DNA of 64,000 bases, from the NCBI RefSeq assembly GCF_021130785.1, contig NC_060214.1:106428001-106492000 (forward strand), given 5' to 3'. The notes below the pieces were generated by a model, which was not told where the DNA came from, searched no databases, and was given only the letters and a program-made list of their open reading frames with translations. The position numbers and the translations under genes are program-made. This stretch comes from Homalodisca vitripennis. Lineage: Eukaryota; Arthropoda; Insecta; Hemiptera; Cicadellidae. Below, one piece after another: positions 34,374 to 48,290 of this stretch. The first letter of the stretch is position 1; each line of letters opens with the position of its first letter.

Positions 34374-37105
34374 TATATATATCCTTATCCCTATCCTTTT
34401 ATAAAAACAGAATGCCATAGATATTTCTTTTATAACGGATAACTAATTGGATATTGATTTATACTTTCACGATCAATATTACTTTTACACTAACTACACG
34501 GATGTTAGTTATTGTATAAAATTAATCTTAAAGTATTTGTCCAGTTCACCAACTCAATTTAACTACCAGAGAATTTTGTCAATAGTCCAGAAGTCTTAAG
34601 GATGCTTCGAATACTTTTGCAGTGCAATATTTCACTCCCAGACACTAAACTTTTAAGGTAACATTAGTAAAGTGGAAACATCAACAAGAAATATACTTTG
34701 GTGAATACCAGGAACAGGAGTAAACTCCAACCTGACGGTAATATTGAGGTCGGTCGTGATTTTTCATTGCTTATCCCTTTTTCTAAATTATCCTTGTTTT
34801 GTAGGTATATTTATCCTTAGAAAAGGTGTACCTTAGACGCGTAAAGAAAATAAAGTCACTATATACGCTAAACACGTTGTCTATTTCTAGAAATTCAAAC
34901 ATTTCTATAGCCAAGTTGAATACAATTTATGCGCCCGTAATACCGTGTGTTTTTTATGGAGCGTTGATAGCTATTTGTTCATTTTACAAAGATACACAAC
35001 CCTTTTCATAACTTCCAGTGATTTAGCGTGACGTTTTAAAGTGATAATTTTTCAGTAATTATTTCCTAAGATTATTATTTTCAGAGTGATTAGAAGGGTT
35101 TGAATTATAAAATAATTATATTAGGTTTTATTAAAACAATAATACTTTAGTTACCTTTAAACAATATTATGGATAACGTTTATGTAATCCTTTCCAAAAA
35201 AGGCTTTAAAAACAATTCAGTAGTATATTACGCTTAAAACAAATTGAAGAATAATAAATCCACGATCTCGTGATTTAAAACGGGTCACATACTAGACAAA
35301 GGCAACACCATAATTATATACGTAACAATTAATCTGGGCTGGCTGTTTCAATCGACAGTTAAATCTAGTTGAAAAATATTAATTTAAGTTAGTTGAATTA
35401 TTGTTTTTATGAAGTGGTGGTAAATTTAGGAAAATCGTTTTTAAATTATGTTAAGTTGTTTTTAAATAATCTTTTTTTAAATAGGTTCTTAAAAAGATTT
35501 ATATTAAGGTATTTTGACTAAACAGACTCAAACAACAATTATTCATTGAAACCATTTATTATATACCTAACAGGGCCTTATTAAAACCATATCAGTGCGA
35601 TAATCTTAATAGAACGATCTAGGAAACTCGGAGTTTATACTCGTATAAATGTTTTTCTTGGACTATGGAAAACTGTTATTAATTTTATAATCAAAAGCTT
35701 AAAGAATATCTGTCTATCTGTACGATGATAGAAAGATCATAGAGACTTGAAACTTGGTACATAGGTACCTCTTGTTCCAATGAACAGGGGCAAAAGATAA
35801 AAGGGACTTATAACCGTATGTTTGTTTGTCTTGTAACAACTCATTCCTTTTGTCCATCAGTTGTACAGAATCCTTGAATATTCCTTTATATTATCGTATT
35901 GTTTCAATTTTAGTATACACATAGAAATATTTTTTAATTGCCTTTACACCATATCGCTTTTACGTATACCCAGGGTTTTTGTCATTGATATAAAAATTGA
36001 CATTCCCTAAAATAGTCCCAGGAAGTAACTTTATACAGTGAAGCGAATAAAATGACTAATCGACACGTTTTTCAGCCTGCAAGTAATTTATTATAAATAT
36101 TAATTCTGATTGTTAATCCATTCAAATTCTCCTCTTCCTGTGTATGTTTTTGTTATCTGTGTGTGTGTACGTTCGTGCTTATGTAATGCTTAAGTTCTTA
36201 AGTACTACAGGGGAAAGAGTGCAAGCATTAGGCACACTCAAGCTAGGGCTAGAGCCACGGGCCTGTTCCATTTTTCTTATCAGTTTACCGATCCATAATC
36301 TGCTTTACATACGCTGCCCTCCCATAATCAAGCCATAGATTAATCTCCTTATGTAAATTATCATCTTGGGAAATATTAGTCTCTAGGCAAATTTATCTTA
36401 ATTAAATATGCAATAAACTTAGAATATACTACATTAATTATATCTTCAGTAAAATGATTACATTTCGTTTTTAATAACTTTGATATGTGAGTTGGTTTCC
36501 TTTCATAAATACCCAGACTACCATAACTTTTTGAATAGTTGTTTTAACCATAAATATTTCCACATCTATAGTGAGAGGCCCTACTATTGTCTCATAGTTG
36601 GGCCTCAATATTCAAAGTTGGGCCCCCTCTCACCGCAAATGGTGTTAAGGGCGTGGATAAATCCAAAGAGAGAGAAGTCCCAAGTTAAAAGTTTTTGCAA
36701 TACGGTAAACTCCCTTTCTCAATTAGAAGATTTTATGAAGTCATTGTTTTACATAATTAACACCCCCCCCCTCCTTCCACCACTAATGATAAGCAAAGAC
36801 TTTGCCCAAAACGGTTTATAAAAAATATACTAATCGAAGCCGATTAATTAATCTTTATATCAACTTTCGCGCAAATGATCGACACTCATTTTAAATAGTT
36901 GCCCAAAAATTGGATTGTAAATATTTAATAATCTTCGTGCATTGAGATATTCAATTTTTCTTCTCTTTGGAACAAAATCTACAAATAAAATAAGGGAAAG
37001 TAACGATATTGGCAGGTTTTGTTAACAGTGACCGACCCTCTTCTCAATCAGCGTCAAAAAATAAAAATTTCATATAGAGTGCTTCTTTCCTACAGGAATG
37101 TATTT

Positions 37106-40100
37106 ATATGTTATAAACCAGTATATATTAGAAGGTTGTCTTTAAAAGTTAATATTATAAACTTAAATATGTGCTTTTTATTATTTAAATAAAACTCCAT
37201 TATTTATTATGACCAGTAATATTTCAGTTGCTATACTGTACTTCACATTAACTAAATCTATTTTAACACTCAAATTTGTGTCACACATAAAATATTACTT
37301 TGTGACTAAATAGTGAGAGAAATGAAATAGAGAGCTTCTCGTTCTTCCAAAGTGACACAACTGAGATATAAAACCCGCTATCCCTCCTTATAGGACCGAC
37401 AAGAGAAGGTTCCCACCATCACTTTACCCATCCTGTATATCCTGTCACTTAGGAAGCGAGCACATAAGTCATTTTAGGAAGAAGGCGAATGAGAAATTTC
37501 CCTAGCCCCTTATCGTAAAGGAATAGAAAACACTAATATTCAGGTCTAATTATTCGTTATCAGTATAAAAAGCTAAAATATTTGACTTATAGTATGACTT
37601 AAAAATTATTCTATTGATTTTATAACATATTACGTTTTATTGTACTATTACATTTAACGTACGATAATACAAAACTTACTTACAAATGTCTATTTAATTA
37701 ATTTCTGTAATGTAGTTTTTCAGTATAGTATTCAATACATATTTTATATACTTTGCATTTTTCCATTTAGTAGCAATCTTTATATGAATAAACATTTAGA
37801 CTTAAGTTTGATCTCTAAAATCAATAGATTCTTTCAAGAGATCATAAAAGTAAAGCAAACAACATGAATATTTTTAAGCATATCTTTGTTTTATAAAAAT
37901 ATTGATTCTGAGTGGGTAAGCCATTCGAATTCTTGACTGCCCGTGTGTGTATTTCTGTTGTGTGTTTAAGTGTTTGCACGCACGATTCCACGTGTTTTTG
38001 TGTGTTTTTTAAACGTTAAATTCGTAAGTTGGTATGTTTAATACTTTAAAGTAGTGACCTAGTATTGCATGTTATGACGTAGTAAAATAGTTTCGTTACG
38101 TCATTGCAGCGTTACGAGTCCAACCAAGAGATACTCCAGGATACTCAAGCTCCGGATAGAACCTCAGGCCTGTTCTATTTATTATCAATTTACCGATCCA
38201 ATAATCTGCTCTACATCTTTCCTTATCTTTCCTCTCAAACTAAGGATATATTTAATCTATAATCTATGTAATCTGTAATATATTATTATAGATTATATTA
38301 ATATAATATCTATAATTTATCTAATATATCTAATCTATAATATATAATATACAATCTATATATATATATATCCATAATCTTCTGACGAATTTCGGCATCT
38401 TGGAAAATATTTGCTACTGGAGGGAATTTCTCTAAATTAAATATACAATAAAGTTACAATATAATAAATTAATTATATTTTTGGCAAGTCCGTTAACTTG
38501 AAAGATGTTTAATTGCAAATATTTTTACTCCATGAAATAGTTTTGTTAAAGGGTATATGCCGTTATAACAGTCATTGCTAAGGAGGGTCATGGATAATAT
38601 AACCCCTTTTGGGTCTCATATTGGGGCATCATAATGTAATTGGACAGAAAAAAGTATTAGTAAATTTAAATCCACTTAATAGCAGTCAAACAGCTAACTA
38701 CAAGACAAAATTCCAAGATACATTACGTCGTGTGCGAAACACTTACAATAAATACATTAAGGTAGTACATTAGTTTCACGGTAGTTTAAGTGGATTAAGA
38801 TGATATTATCGGATTTGGATGGGTTAGTTTTTCTTCATTTCATAATCAGAACTATACAAGATACATCTGGTGATGGGAAAAAAGAAAAATATCCTTAACC
38901 CAAGGAAGAAATAGCACTAACCTTACCCATCCTGAATATTTTGACACTCTGGAGCAAACGCTAAGGTAATTTTAGGACTAAGTTCAATGAAAGGTTTCCT
39001 CAGCACTTAAGTGGGCAATGTACTTATTATTTAGGTCTAATACTTTTTTATAAGTATGTAAAGCTAAAATATTTATCTTATTGTAAAATTTATTATTATC
39101 TATTTTTAACCCCTTCAATACAATATAATTTCGAGTCACACCAAGACTAGTGTAGCTGCTGATTAATATCTTTCTCAAAAGAAATTACTCCTTTAATTGA
39201 ATGAAAACTATGTTTAAGCGCTAATTAGTTCCCAAAATCCTTTGAGATTATTATTAGATGATCTACTTTATATATTGAATTGTCTCTTTCAATCAGAGCC
39301 TACCATTAACGTCCGACTCGTAATAATATCTTTTTGTTTCAAAATTTAATTTAATTAAATATTTATATATAGTTACAGAACACATTTCATTTTATAATTT
39401 CTATCCTATTTGACATCGTTTTACGAATAACATGTAGACGTGAAGAAAAAATAAATATAATTTTTCATTAAATATGGTGTTTTTAGTTTTTTTTTATTAA
39501 AATTTATATAAACAGATATATTCTGATAAAAATCTTCAAACGCTGTAATTTTATGAGGTGTAAAACTTTATTCCCCGAGAAATAACAATTTATTAACATG
39601 AATTAACTTGCTTTGAGTTTAAATTTCTCTTAATTTAAATCAAACTCGTCTGGTACTAAAATTTGAAGAACTCGGTATTCATTCTACGTTTTAAAAATAA
39701 TGGGATGGTTAAGGTTGGGGTAGGAGCCGCCTCCTATCCAATCCCATAAGGAGGTATACCGGATATTTCTGTTATGTCCACTCTGAGATTCCTATGACCA
39801 TTTTTTCTTCACCACTTATAACAATGGGTTACTCAATTTTCAACAATACAAAAATTTGATATGTCTTTATCAGTTGACTAAAATTTTCATTTTGCTCTTT
39901 AATACTGTCTTCATACTTTCACTGGCTTGAGAAAAAAAGATATAAACTGCATGTACAGTTTTGCCGACATTTATTAAAGAGCAGACTAAAAAATTAAATA
40001 TATGTCTAAATGAATAAATTCAGCATTTCAAAACATTTACTAATAATTGTTATTTATCTTTACAATTTCTAAAAACAAATAGATAATTAACGATAGTAGA

Positions 40101-40319
40101 ATTGAAAAGCGCAATGGAACCCATTCTGTTTAATACAGGGGTGTGTTTGGAAAATGAATGAACGGGTCAATGACCGACCGTCTCAAGGACAATCCTTGAC
40201 TACCCAGGGTCAATGTTTTCAGAAAAGCGTTTATATACACCCTCCTCACCACCACCCCACCCAAATCAAAATTTCAACCACAGGCCGCGCGCCCAGACTA
40301 ACCATTGTTCTATCAGTAA
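37106..40319 (+). repeat. Region between units 1 and 2 with a partial extra copy of block B
   Basis: Block B recurs at 37900-38230, with gggt/gggtaag and ccgatccaataatctgct (38194-38211), without blocks A, E and F. Two copies of the acccatcct core lie at 37426 and 38926, and a reverse-type gggatggttaaggttggggt at 39701. AATCTATAAT-rich low-complexity sequence fills 38260-38370. The 64-codon minus frame at 38984-39178 has no motif. No gene is recognised. Confidence 0.45.
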
Positions 40320-41376
40320 TTAATTCTTTCTATTGTTTAATGCAAGTAGAACACTAAATATATTATTAAACAGTATTTTATACCTGTGATTATTTCTACA
40401 ATGTCCCTGGGAAAGCGATGAAAGTTCACGGAATTCAAGAATTACAAAAAGTCAATTACGGCATTGAAAGGTTGTGTCACGAAGATCTATCCTGACGTGC
40501 CACGATCAGATAACCAATTTCAAGTAATCAGTCCTCCCTTTCTTCTTGATTATAGGGTTGAACTTATTTACTCCTTTAGTTTATATGGTTAAAATTTTCA
40601 TACCGTAATTTTCCGGGCGAGTTTCAGAAAATAACCTTTTTACTAATTAGTGTGTCAAGTAGATGTAAAACTCACAGCAATATGTACACATTATGTTTTT
40701 AATAATCCGTATTCATAACTGAACAGTTAATTGCATTAAAAATAAAGTACTATAAAATTGCATTTAAATATGTGGAAGTATTTAGCCTTGTTAGTAAGAA
40801 TTTTAGTCATTTAACATCTGATCGTTTGAGAATAAGTTCGCTTGTATCGAACTTAGCATACATTATGATTTAATTACAGTAATTTTTGAAAACATCAGTA
40901 ATTCTAGAAAGCATACTTCAGACCTTTTACAATTTATACTATAACAATCGACTATATGTAATACAGGTATAGTGTGTAATGAAGACATGCTTTCTTTAAT
41001 AACATAACTTATTAATGATGATTGATTTCAAATTTCAAAACGATCCAGGGAAATGAAAACAGCAACTTCCAGTATGAGTAATTACTTTGAGATTTAACAT
41101 ATTCAGCACAGTCATTTTGAACGTAAGGTAAGTTAATATTTCAGGAGAGTGTACATTAGGGGCTATGAAAATCACTACTACTAGTTAAAAATCACCGTTG
41201 AAAATAAATGTGTGAAAATACTCTATGCACCCTTATCTAAAATTAAAATGAGTTTTTTTTATATTCTAAGTTTGAGAAAGGCTGTTTTTTCTCGTCATTA
41301 ATCCCGGGTATTTAGCAAATTTCAACTATGTCCATAACAAAATTAATCTAGGAAAATCTACTTTTTAATTAGAGAA

Positions 41377-41408
<32 letters not shown>

Positions 41409-44400
41409 TACAACGTTTTAACTCATAGTTAACATTTCAACAGTTCGGTTAAAAAAGGAGATTTTTTTTATATCAAAATATATAAAATAAAATTCGGAAA
41501 AAATGTGTAAAAATTCAAATAATCTAATGATTATTGCCCAAAAATTGTATTTTGCCTCTATAACTGAAAACTTTAACAGTATAGATTATTTAGAAATTAT
41601 TTTTCATTTCAACGTGTAGCTTTACTTATGTTAATGCTAAAAATCTTTAAGGCAGTAATTTTTATATTTATTTACTTTATTAGTATTCAAGCAGAGTATT
41701 TCTCAGTAGTATTACACAATTAATCCCAATACTAATCAGTCGTAATAATGCAGTTTTATTTTTGTTCTTGTAGGAAAAACAGAACGATATACAGACGTGA
41801 TGTATTGAATTACCTAAGGATATTAATTCATCCTTATCAACTAATATTACTTTTACATTATCTGCACTAAGCTTACTTAGTACAGAAAGATCGCATTTAA
41901 ACTAATGGAATAAGAAAAGAACAGAATTTACAGATGAAGAACACTAAGCGATATTTTAATTTTCATTTCATTTCATTTGTGGGAGATTCTTTCAAGTTTC
42001 CCAAGTCACCTCAACTTATTGATCGAGAAATATCATGCTACATTCGAAGAATTTTACTGTGACATATATTCCACCGTCAGACATCAAACTTTTAGGGTGA
42101 CATTAGTAAAGTGGAAACGTCAACAAGAAATATACTCTAGTGACTACCAGGAACGTGAGTAAACTCCAAACTGATGGTAATATCGAAGTCGATCTTGATT
42201 TTCTATAGTTTATCATTTTTGTGTGATCAATCCATATTATTTTGGTACCTTTACCACCAAAATGCGTACGCTGGAATCACAAAGAAAATAAATGCAACCG
42301 TAACCGCTAAACACATTGTATAGTTCCACAAGTACAAATATTATATTGCTAAGTTTAAATGCAAAACAGTTCATTGGATACAATCCAAATGCTCACAATA
42401 TCCTGTGTTAATTATTGATACTTGACACCTACTTTTTATTGAACTATTGTTTCATCTCGAGGGCATAAAACAAATTAAACAATAGTAAATTAAAGATCAC
42501 GTGATATGAACAGGTGATGTACAAGACAAAACGTGCAATAAACAATTTTGACTGGCTGTTTCATTTGAAAATAATTATATTTTTAGTTAGAGTTAAATTC
42601 ATATTTTTGTATATTAGAGATTTTCAAAATTGTCACAACTCACATAAAAAAGCGTGGAAATCATGTTGAACTGTTCGATTTTTCTCGATTAAATAGTGTT
42701 AAGTAGAGTTTAAATTAAGTTATGCCGATATTTGTTGTAAATATTCAAAAAGAGAAATAAAAGTTCAAAAATATTTATTATATTTATTTAAGAACGCGAC
42801 AGGGCTTTATCGTTTCATTGTCCGTCCGTTCATATGTCAATTTTCCTTATATCTACTATAACACTCGATAGAATGGTCCTAAGAGAAAAGGTTTTATTAG
42901 TCCAGTGAGAAGTATTATTGATTTTGAAATCAAAATGTAAAAAAACTGTCCTGCCTGTATGTGAGATAACTTTTATCAGAGAAGTCATAGAAACATGAAA
43001 CGTTGTTGTTTTTGGTCTAAGGAAGAACCCTATTGATTTTATATCATAAGATAAATGGAAATCCGACCGTCTGTCAGTTAGTCTGTGCGATATCTTATTC
43101 CTTTTGTTGATATGTTCTGTCAGTACCTTAGATACTCGGATATATTTATAAATATTCACGTTATGAATCAAACTGTTGTTTTTTTTAGTTCCCACGACAC
43201 GTTTTATTAAAACTGAAATACTTGTAAATGGTATAGAAATTGGTATTCCTTAAAACATTTTGAAAAATATTAGGTTTTAGCCCACTAGTATTGTATTAAA
43301 AAGATTTATTTTGATTGGATAATCGCTCCAATTCTTTTCTGTCTAAGTGTGTGTCCTGCATTTATTTACGTATTTGTGAGTCATATTTAACTCCGTCGAT
43401 AAGTTTAAAGGCTTTGAATATGTAAACTGTCATTGCAAGCTGTAACGTAGTAAATAAGTTACGTTACGTCATTGCAATACTGCAGTGAACGATTGCAAGG
43501 TATATGAACACTCGATCTAGGGCTAGAGCCTCGAGCTTGTTCATTTCTTATAAATTTACCGATCCAATAATCTGCTTTCCTCATACAACTATAATCCATA
43601 GATTAAACTCCTGGTGTAAGTTTGTATCTTAGGAAATTTTTATTCCTGAATCTAATTTCTCTCAATTACATATTTAATATACAAAGACATTTAGCGAGTT
43701 TATTAATAAATAATAATAATTTTTTGTTGAGAGTTTCTTGACTTGACTTGATAAACATGCAGACTACCAGCCATGTTTTTGAATAGTTGCCTCTTTGAAT
43801 AGTTTCTCCAACGGCAAATATTGTTGCACCTTTAATTAGTTTAGCCGAAATTTTACATATACTGTTATTAGCGTCTTTATCAAGAGGGAGTGATCATGGG
43901 TCTTGAAAAGCCATTTAAAGACTATTTTAAAATCTGAAACAAACAAATAATCATAAAATTTATGATGTCATGTAAGAATCAGTTGCAATTCATAAATTAT
44001 TGTTATTACCTGGGTTTTTTCCCTATTCGAAAGCTTCCCTTTTGTCGTCATTATTATTAATCGCTATTGGAAAAAATAAATTTTACGCTGTTTTAAGGGG
44101 ATGAAAGTGATTAGAATATATTTGACTGGGTTCAAGATACTTTTGCTCATTACGGGAAATAGAATAAAAATCTTTCAACTATGAAATATGGAAACTTTAT
44201 GGAGTCATGAATGAGAAAGACTACAGGACTGAAAATATATTATAGAATATATAATTTTAACAGTGTTTTATAAAGGAATGGTATATATTCTAACGCAAGG
44301 TGACGTTATACCATTTTCAAATTGAATACATCTAATTTAGTCATGTAAAATATGAAAATTTGTAAATTCCCTTTATTTACATTATGCATAATTGCTGCAA

Positions 44401-44905
44401 AAAACCATATATCCTCGCTTACAGTTGCCAATTTACCAATATGAATCACATTTGTCACTTATAATATCTGAAATTTCTTATTAAGCAATCAGAGAAATTT
44501 TTATAATTTCCTTCAATTCAGGGAAGGTGTACTAAAGAACTGTGGCTAAATCATTTCCAACCAATTAAAAACATATACTGATTGAATTCAATCAAAATCA
44601 TATCAATGTAACCCGTCACTTATGTGATTGGCACTCATTTCAATTAGTTGAAAAAGAAGTGGATTTGCAATTGAACTGAATTATAAATAAAATATAAACT
44701 GAGTTTTCAACAATGTTTTACTTTTATTTATCACTGCCGAATCTTCTTGCATTGAGAGACTCAATTTTTCTCTTGCGGACAAAACACAAATACAAATAAG
44801 GAAAGTAACGATATTGGCAGGATTTGTCAATAGCAACCCTCTTCTCTGTCAATATCGAACAATCAAGCTTTTATATAAGGTATTCTTTTCTGCAGAAACA
44901 TATCT
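40320..44905 (+). repeat. Macro-repeat unit 2
   Basis: Landmarks: D, ggttgtgtcacgaagatcta (40467); A, acattagtaaagtggaaac (42100-42118, identical to unit 1 over 19 bases); E, gcgacagggctt (42795); F, gagaagtcatagaaacatga (42980); B, gatccaataatctgct (43561-43576); C, agtaacgatattggcag (44804-44820). An (AT)n tract at 41378-41403 sits where unit 1 carries the tract with mariner element 1. The 121-codon minus frame 42830-43195 spans blocks E-F and is explained by the repeat. Confidence 0.62.
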
Positions 44906-47900
44906 GATTTAATACATTTCTCATATGAACTTTTTTAAAATTAAATAATTCTAAACTCAAAAATTATGTTTGTTTCCAACTAAAATATGGTTATAATAAA
45001 AATAAACCTTGCGAATTCAATTTAATTAAATTATTTTTTGTAGATTCAGAAAAAATGGTGTTTGTTTGAGGCCTTCGTCCGTCTAGTAGCGATATTTTTT
45101 TCCGAATAATTAGGACACACATTGGATCTTTTTAATCTGTATGCTCTTTCAAGAAATTGTATTTTGTTAATAAACCTATTTGTAAAACAAATTATAAACA
45201 TTAGTTAGTGAAATCTTAAAACAGTGTAATATGTTTTTCTATTAATCTTAAGGTACGTTGTGGTTGAAAAATTGTTTTAGCCAAAGAAAATAATTTATTA
45301 ACTTTAATAACCTTGCTTTTTGATTAAATTTCTTAAAAGTTCATAGAGACAATGACCTTATTGAAAATTTGATTGTGTCAAGTAAATTTAAAACACATAA
45401 TTGCATTTTCGTTATATTTACAATAATCCTTATGTATACCTAAACATGTAATGGTATCATAAGGAATATTTTAATACTAATATAGAAACAATTTCATTCA
45501 AATAAGAGCAAGAATTTAGTCATGGTAATTAGATTCCTCACATTTACATCACATCTTACGTAATATATTCGTTTCTATCACAGATTCTGTTATCCATTCT
45601 GGATTAATTACAGTAATTTTTTTGGAAATTACAACATATCAGGAATGTCCATTCCAGGTCATCACCCGATCATAGACTGTATAACAAAACTAAAATGTGT
45701 TACACCGAGCATCTGAGATAGTGAAGTTTAGTTAAGTTGAATTTATAAAGGCAACATTAAGTTTTATAATAGTGGATACCGTTTCATAAAATTTTAATGG
45801 ATGAGCGTCATTGGATCATTCAGTAAGTTTTCAAAAATTTGTTGCCAGAATTTAATTTGCTGTCTCAACAACCTACATGATTTCGCAGTCTTCTAACACT
45901 AAAAACTTACAGTCATACTACATTTTTATCATTTAAAGTATTCAATAGTAACAATTTGCTGTTGGTTCTTTCATAAAGACGATTTTGGCAATCATAAAGG
46001 CAATGCCAAATTAGATTGTATCTCTTTTTATTCACTTAGGATAAGAAGATGAGAAACCCCTTCATTGGACTTAGTCCTGAAGAGAACTTTGCTCTTACTT
46101 CTGGAGAAACAGGATATTCAGGATGGATAAGGTTGGGAGTAGGGACAACCTCCTGTCAATATTCCATCAAGGGGGATAACGGATACTATCTAAGTCATAA
46201 TATTAAGAAAGCAGGCTATTCCTTCAAAACGGGCAGGAATACCGGTGGGGGAGACAGTACTCCTCGATTTTTAGGCTTTTAGAAACCTGTAACATTAAGG
46301 GAGCTCCACTAGTAAACTATACCTTACGAACAACCCTTCATAATCCAATATCTCAATCTCTGCATTTAGTGATGTGCCGCTCCTGGACAACCACTGTGTC
46401 ATCCAAATTGAATTTGCATATTGGTGTTTGCTTTGCCCAGTATAGGTTCTACTGGTTAGTATAAACTAACCAGAAGTAAACCGTCTTGGGGATCTTAAAT
46501 CTCTTACATGACAGATTGAGTTTTAGCGTCCTTATATAATTTTTGTTAAATAAATCATAACAAAAGTGTCACAAATATTACCTCACAAGTGCTAAAATTT
46601 CCATGTATTTTGCAGTAAGCAAGATTGCTCTTATAAATATATATTGAGACGTATTTCAAATTGCCACCCATGGTTTATATTGCAATTTTACTCGAAATAT
46701 AATTCAGTCTTTTAAAAATAAAATTCAAATAAAGAAGGTTTTCTCAGTAAAAAGAAATCAAAGTAAATAGCAGACTAATTGAGTACAGTTCGGTGCGTGT
46801 CAAAGTGGTCCCTCCACAAGAGACCATCTCTGTTCATTTCTGTGCTAAAATTAAAAACTTATAACAATTTAAACACTGTACTTGTTTTCTCTTTATAACC
46901 TTTCCATAAGGTAAGTAAATTCCAAAGAGAACTTTTTGAAAAATTTCCATTGCATAACTGAAGTACTTTTCTATTTTCTCTGTGGATTGGGATCAAATCA
47001 ATACTGTCCCTTGTACACCATAAAAATAAATATACATTTTAAAAAAGAAAACATTCTGAATTCAGTTACTAGTGTTTTTACCATTTTAACAAATATGATT
47101 GATGTGACTTATGTTCAATACGCCTCTACAAAATTATTTTTTGTTTTAAATTTGAGAAGTGAGTATAAATAAATACTTTTTACATATAGTTATAATTCCA
47201 ACAAGGCAGTTTTAAATGGGTTTTTTTAACCAACACATAAAAAAATTTAAAATATAATCTAATGATTATTCCTTTACTTGTTTATTTTATGTTTATATAA
47301 TTCTAAAACGTTAACAATAGAAACGTTGCTTCGTAGTTATTTTGCATTTCAAACTATAGCATTATTATGTTGCTGATGAAGAAGCTTAAACTTTGTTATT
47401 TTTATATTTACTTTACTAACATCCAGTGCAACACACGTAAACACACAAGTGCAGTGGAATAGGACTTGCGCATTTCCGCTTTATTAGTTACCTCTTGAAT
47501 TTCCCCAATCAAAACTAGATTTTTTTTATTTGTATGTTAACCAAAAGTGATTACTATACATAGATATTATACATCATAACTAGAACGATGGCAAACAACG
47601 TATGATACACTGAAATTGTCACACAGTATTGCTTACCAACGAGTTCACGATATTAATGAATGACCCAGGACAGAAAACTGCTTATACGGGCTGGCCCCAA
47701 CTCTCTACGCTCGTGAGTGGGAGGGGACGTGCGAGCGAAGCGACTTTCTGGCCCTTCAGCCGCAGTCTGGCCTTATTTACTAATACAATAACCCAGTATT
47801 TCTTTAAGGAATCGTAGCAGTAATATCAATACTAATCCAGCCGATATTATGTATATCTTATATTTGTGCTTGTAAGAAAAAGAGAATGACATAGAGATTT

Positions 47901-48049
47901 TACCTGCAGATAACTAAGATGTATAAATTTATGACAAGATATTATGACTTAGATAGTATATTAATTTATCCTTTATCGACCAATATTAGTCTTACACTAA
48001 CTGCATGTATGTTATTTATTTTTGGAAATATGATCTTTTGGAAATTAAT

Positions 48050-48290
48050 GAAGTGGCAATAAACAGAATTCACAGATCCATATTTTACATGATTTTTTAG
48101 GTTTATCTGTAAGGTTCACCAGGTCATATACTTTTATCTACCACGACATTTTAGAAAGATGATATTTCAGATTAATGGAATGGAGAAAGAACAGACTTCA
48201 GAGATCTATATTTTACATCATTTGTGGGAAATATCTGTAAAACTCCACGAGCTCATATAATTTATCTACCAGGACATTTCCCTTTATTGA
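48050..48290 (+). repeat. Tandem duplication inside unit 3, about 135-bp period
   Basis: The sequence cagatccatattttacatga with ttatctaccacgacattt (48075-48153) recurs as gagatctatattttacatca with ttatctaccaggacattt (48200-48280). Unit 2 has a single version near 41895-42010. Confidence 0.6.

Larger units (their letters stand above)
30970..37105 (+). repeat. Macro-repeat unit 1 (blocks D, A, E, F, B, C), interrupted by mariner element 1
   Basis: Landmarks in order: D, gttgtgtcacatagatc (31113); A, acattagtaaagtggaaac (34661-34679); E, acagggcctta (35571); F, gagacttgaaacttggtaca (35742); B, gatccataatctgct (36289); C, agtaacgatattggcagg (36999-37016). The same order recurs in units 2 and 3. 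Open frames at 32168, 32454, 32771, 34826, 36144 and 36480 are scattered, lack motifs and are not conserved between units, so none is called a gene. Confidence 0.62.

Noticed and set aside
36480..36821. 113-codon open frame on the plus strand
   Set aside because: No motif, AT-driven composition, crosses a C run, and not conserved in unit 2.
38260..38372. CRISPR-like or satellite array of AATCTATAAT repeats
   Set aside because: Irregular low-complexity AT sequence without constant repeats or spacers.
42830..43195. 121-codon open frame on the minus strand
   Set aside because: It spans macro-repeat blocks E and F, has no motif, and the equivalent frames in units 1 and 3 are not open.
46049..46282. 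77-codon open frame with a glycine-rich look
   Set aside because: It lies in a dispersed non-coding repeat (reverse acccatcct type) and has no known motif.
47690..47765. A GC-rich regulatory island
   Set aside because: Only about 75 bp, with no repeat ends, no paired structure and no neighbouring exon to support it.
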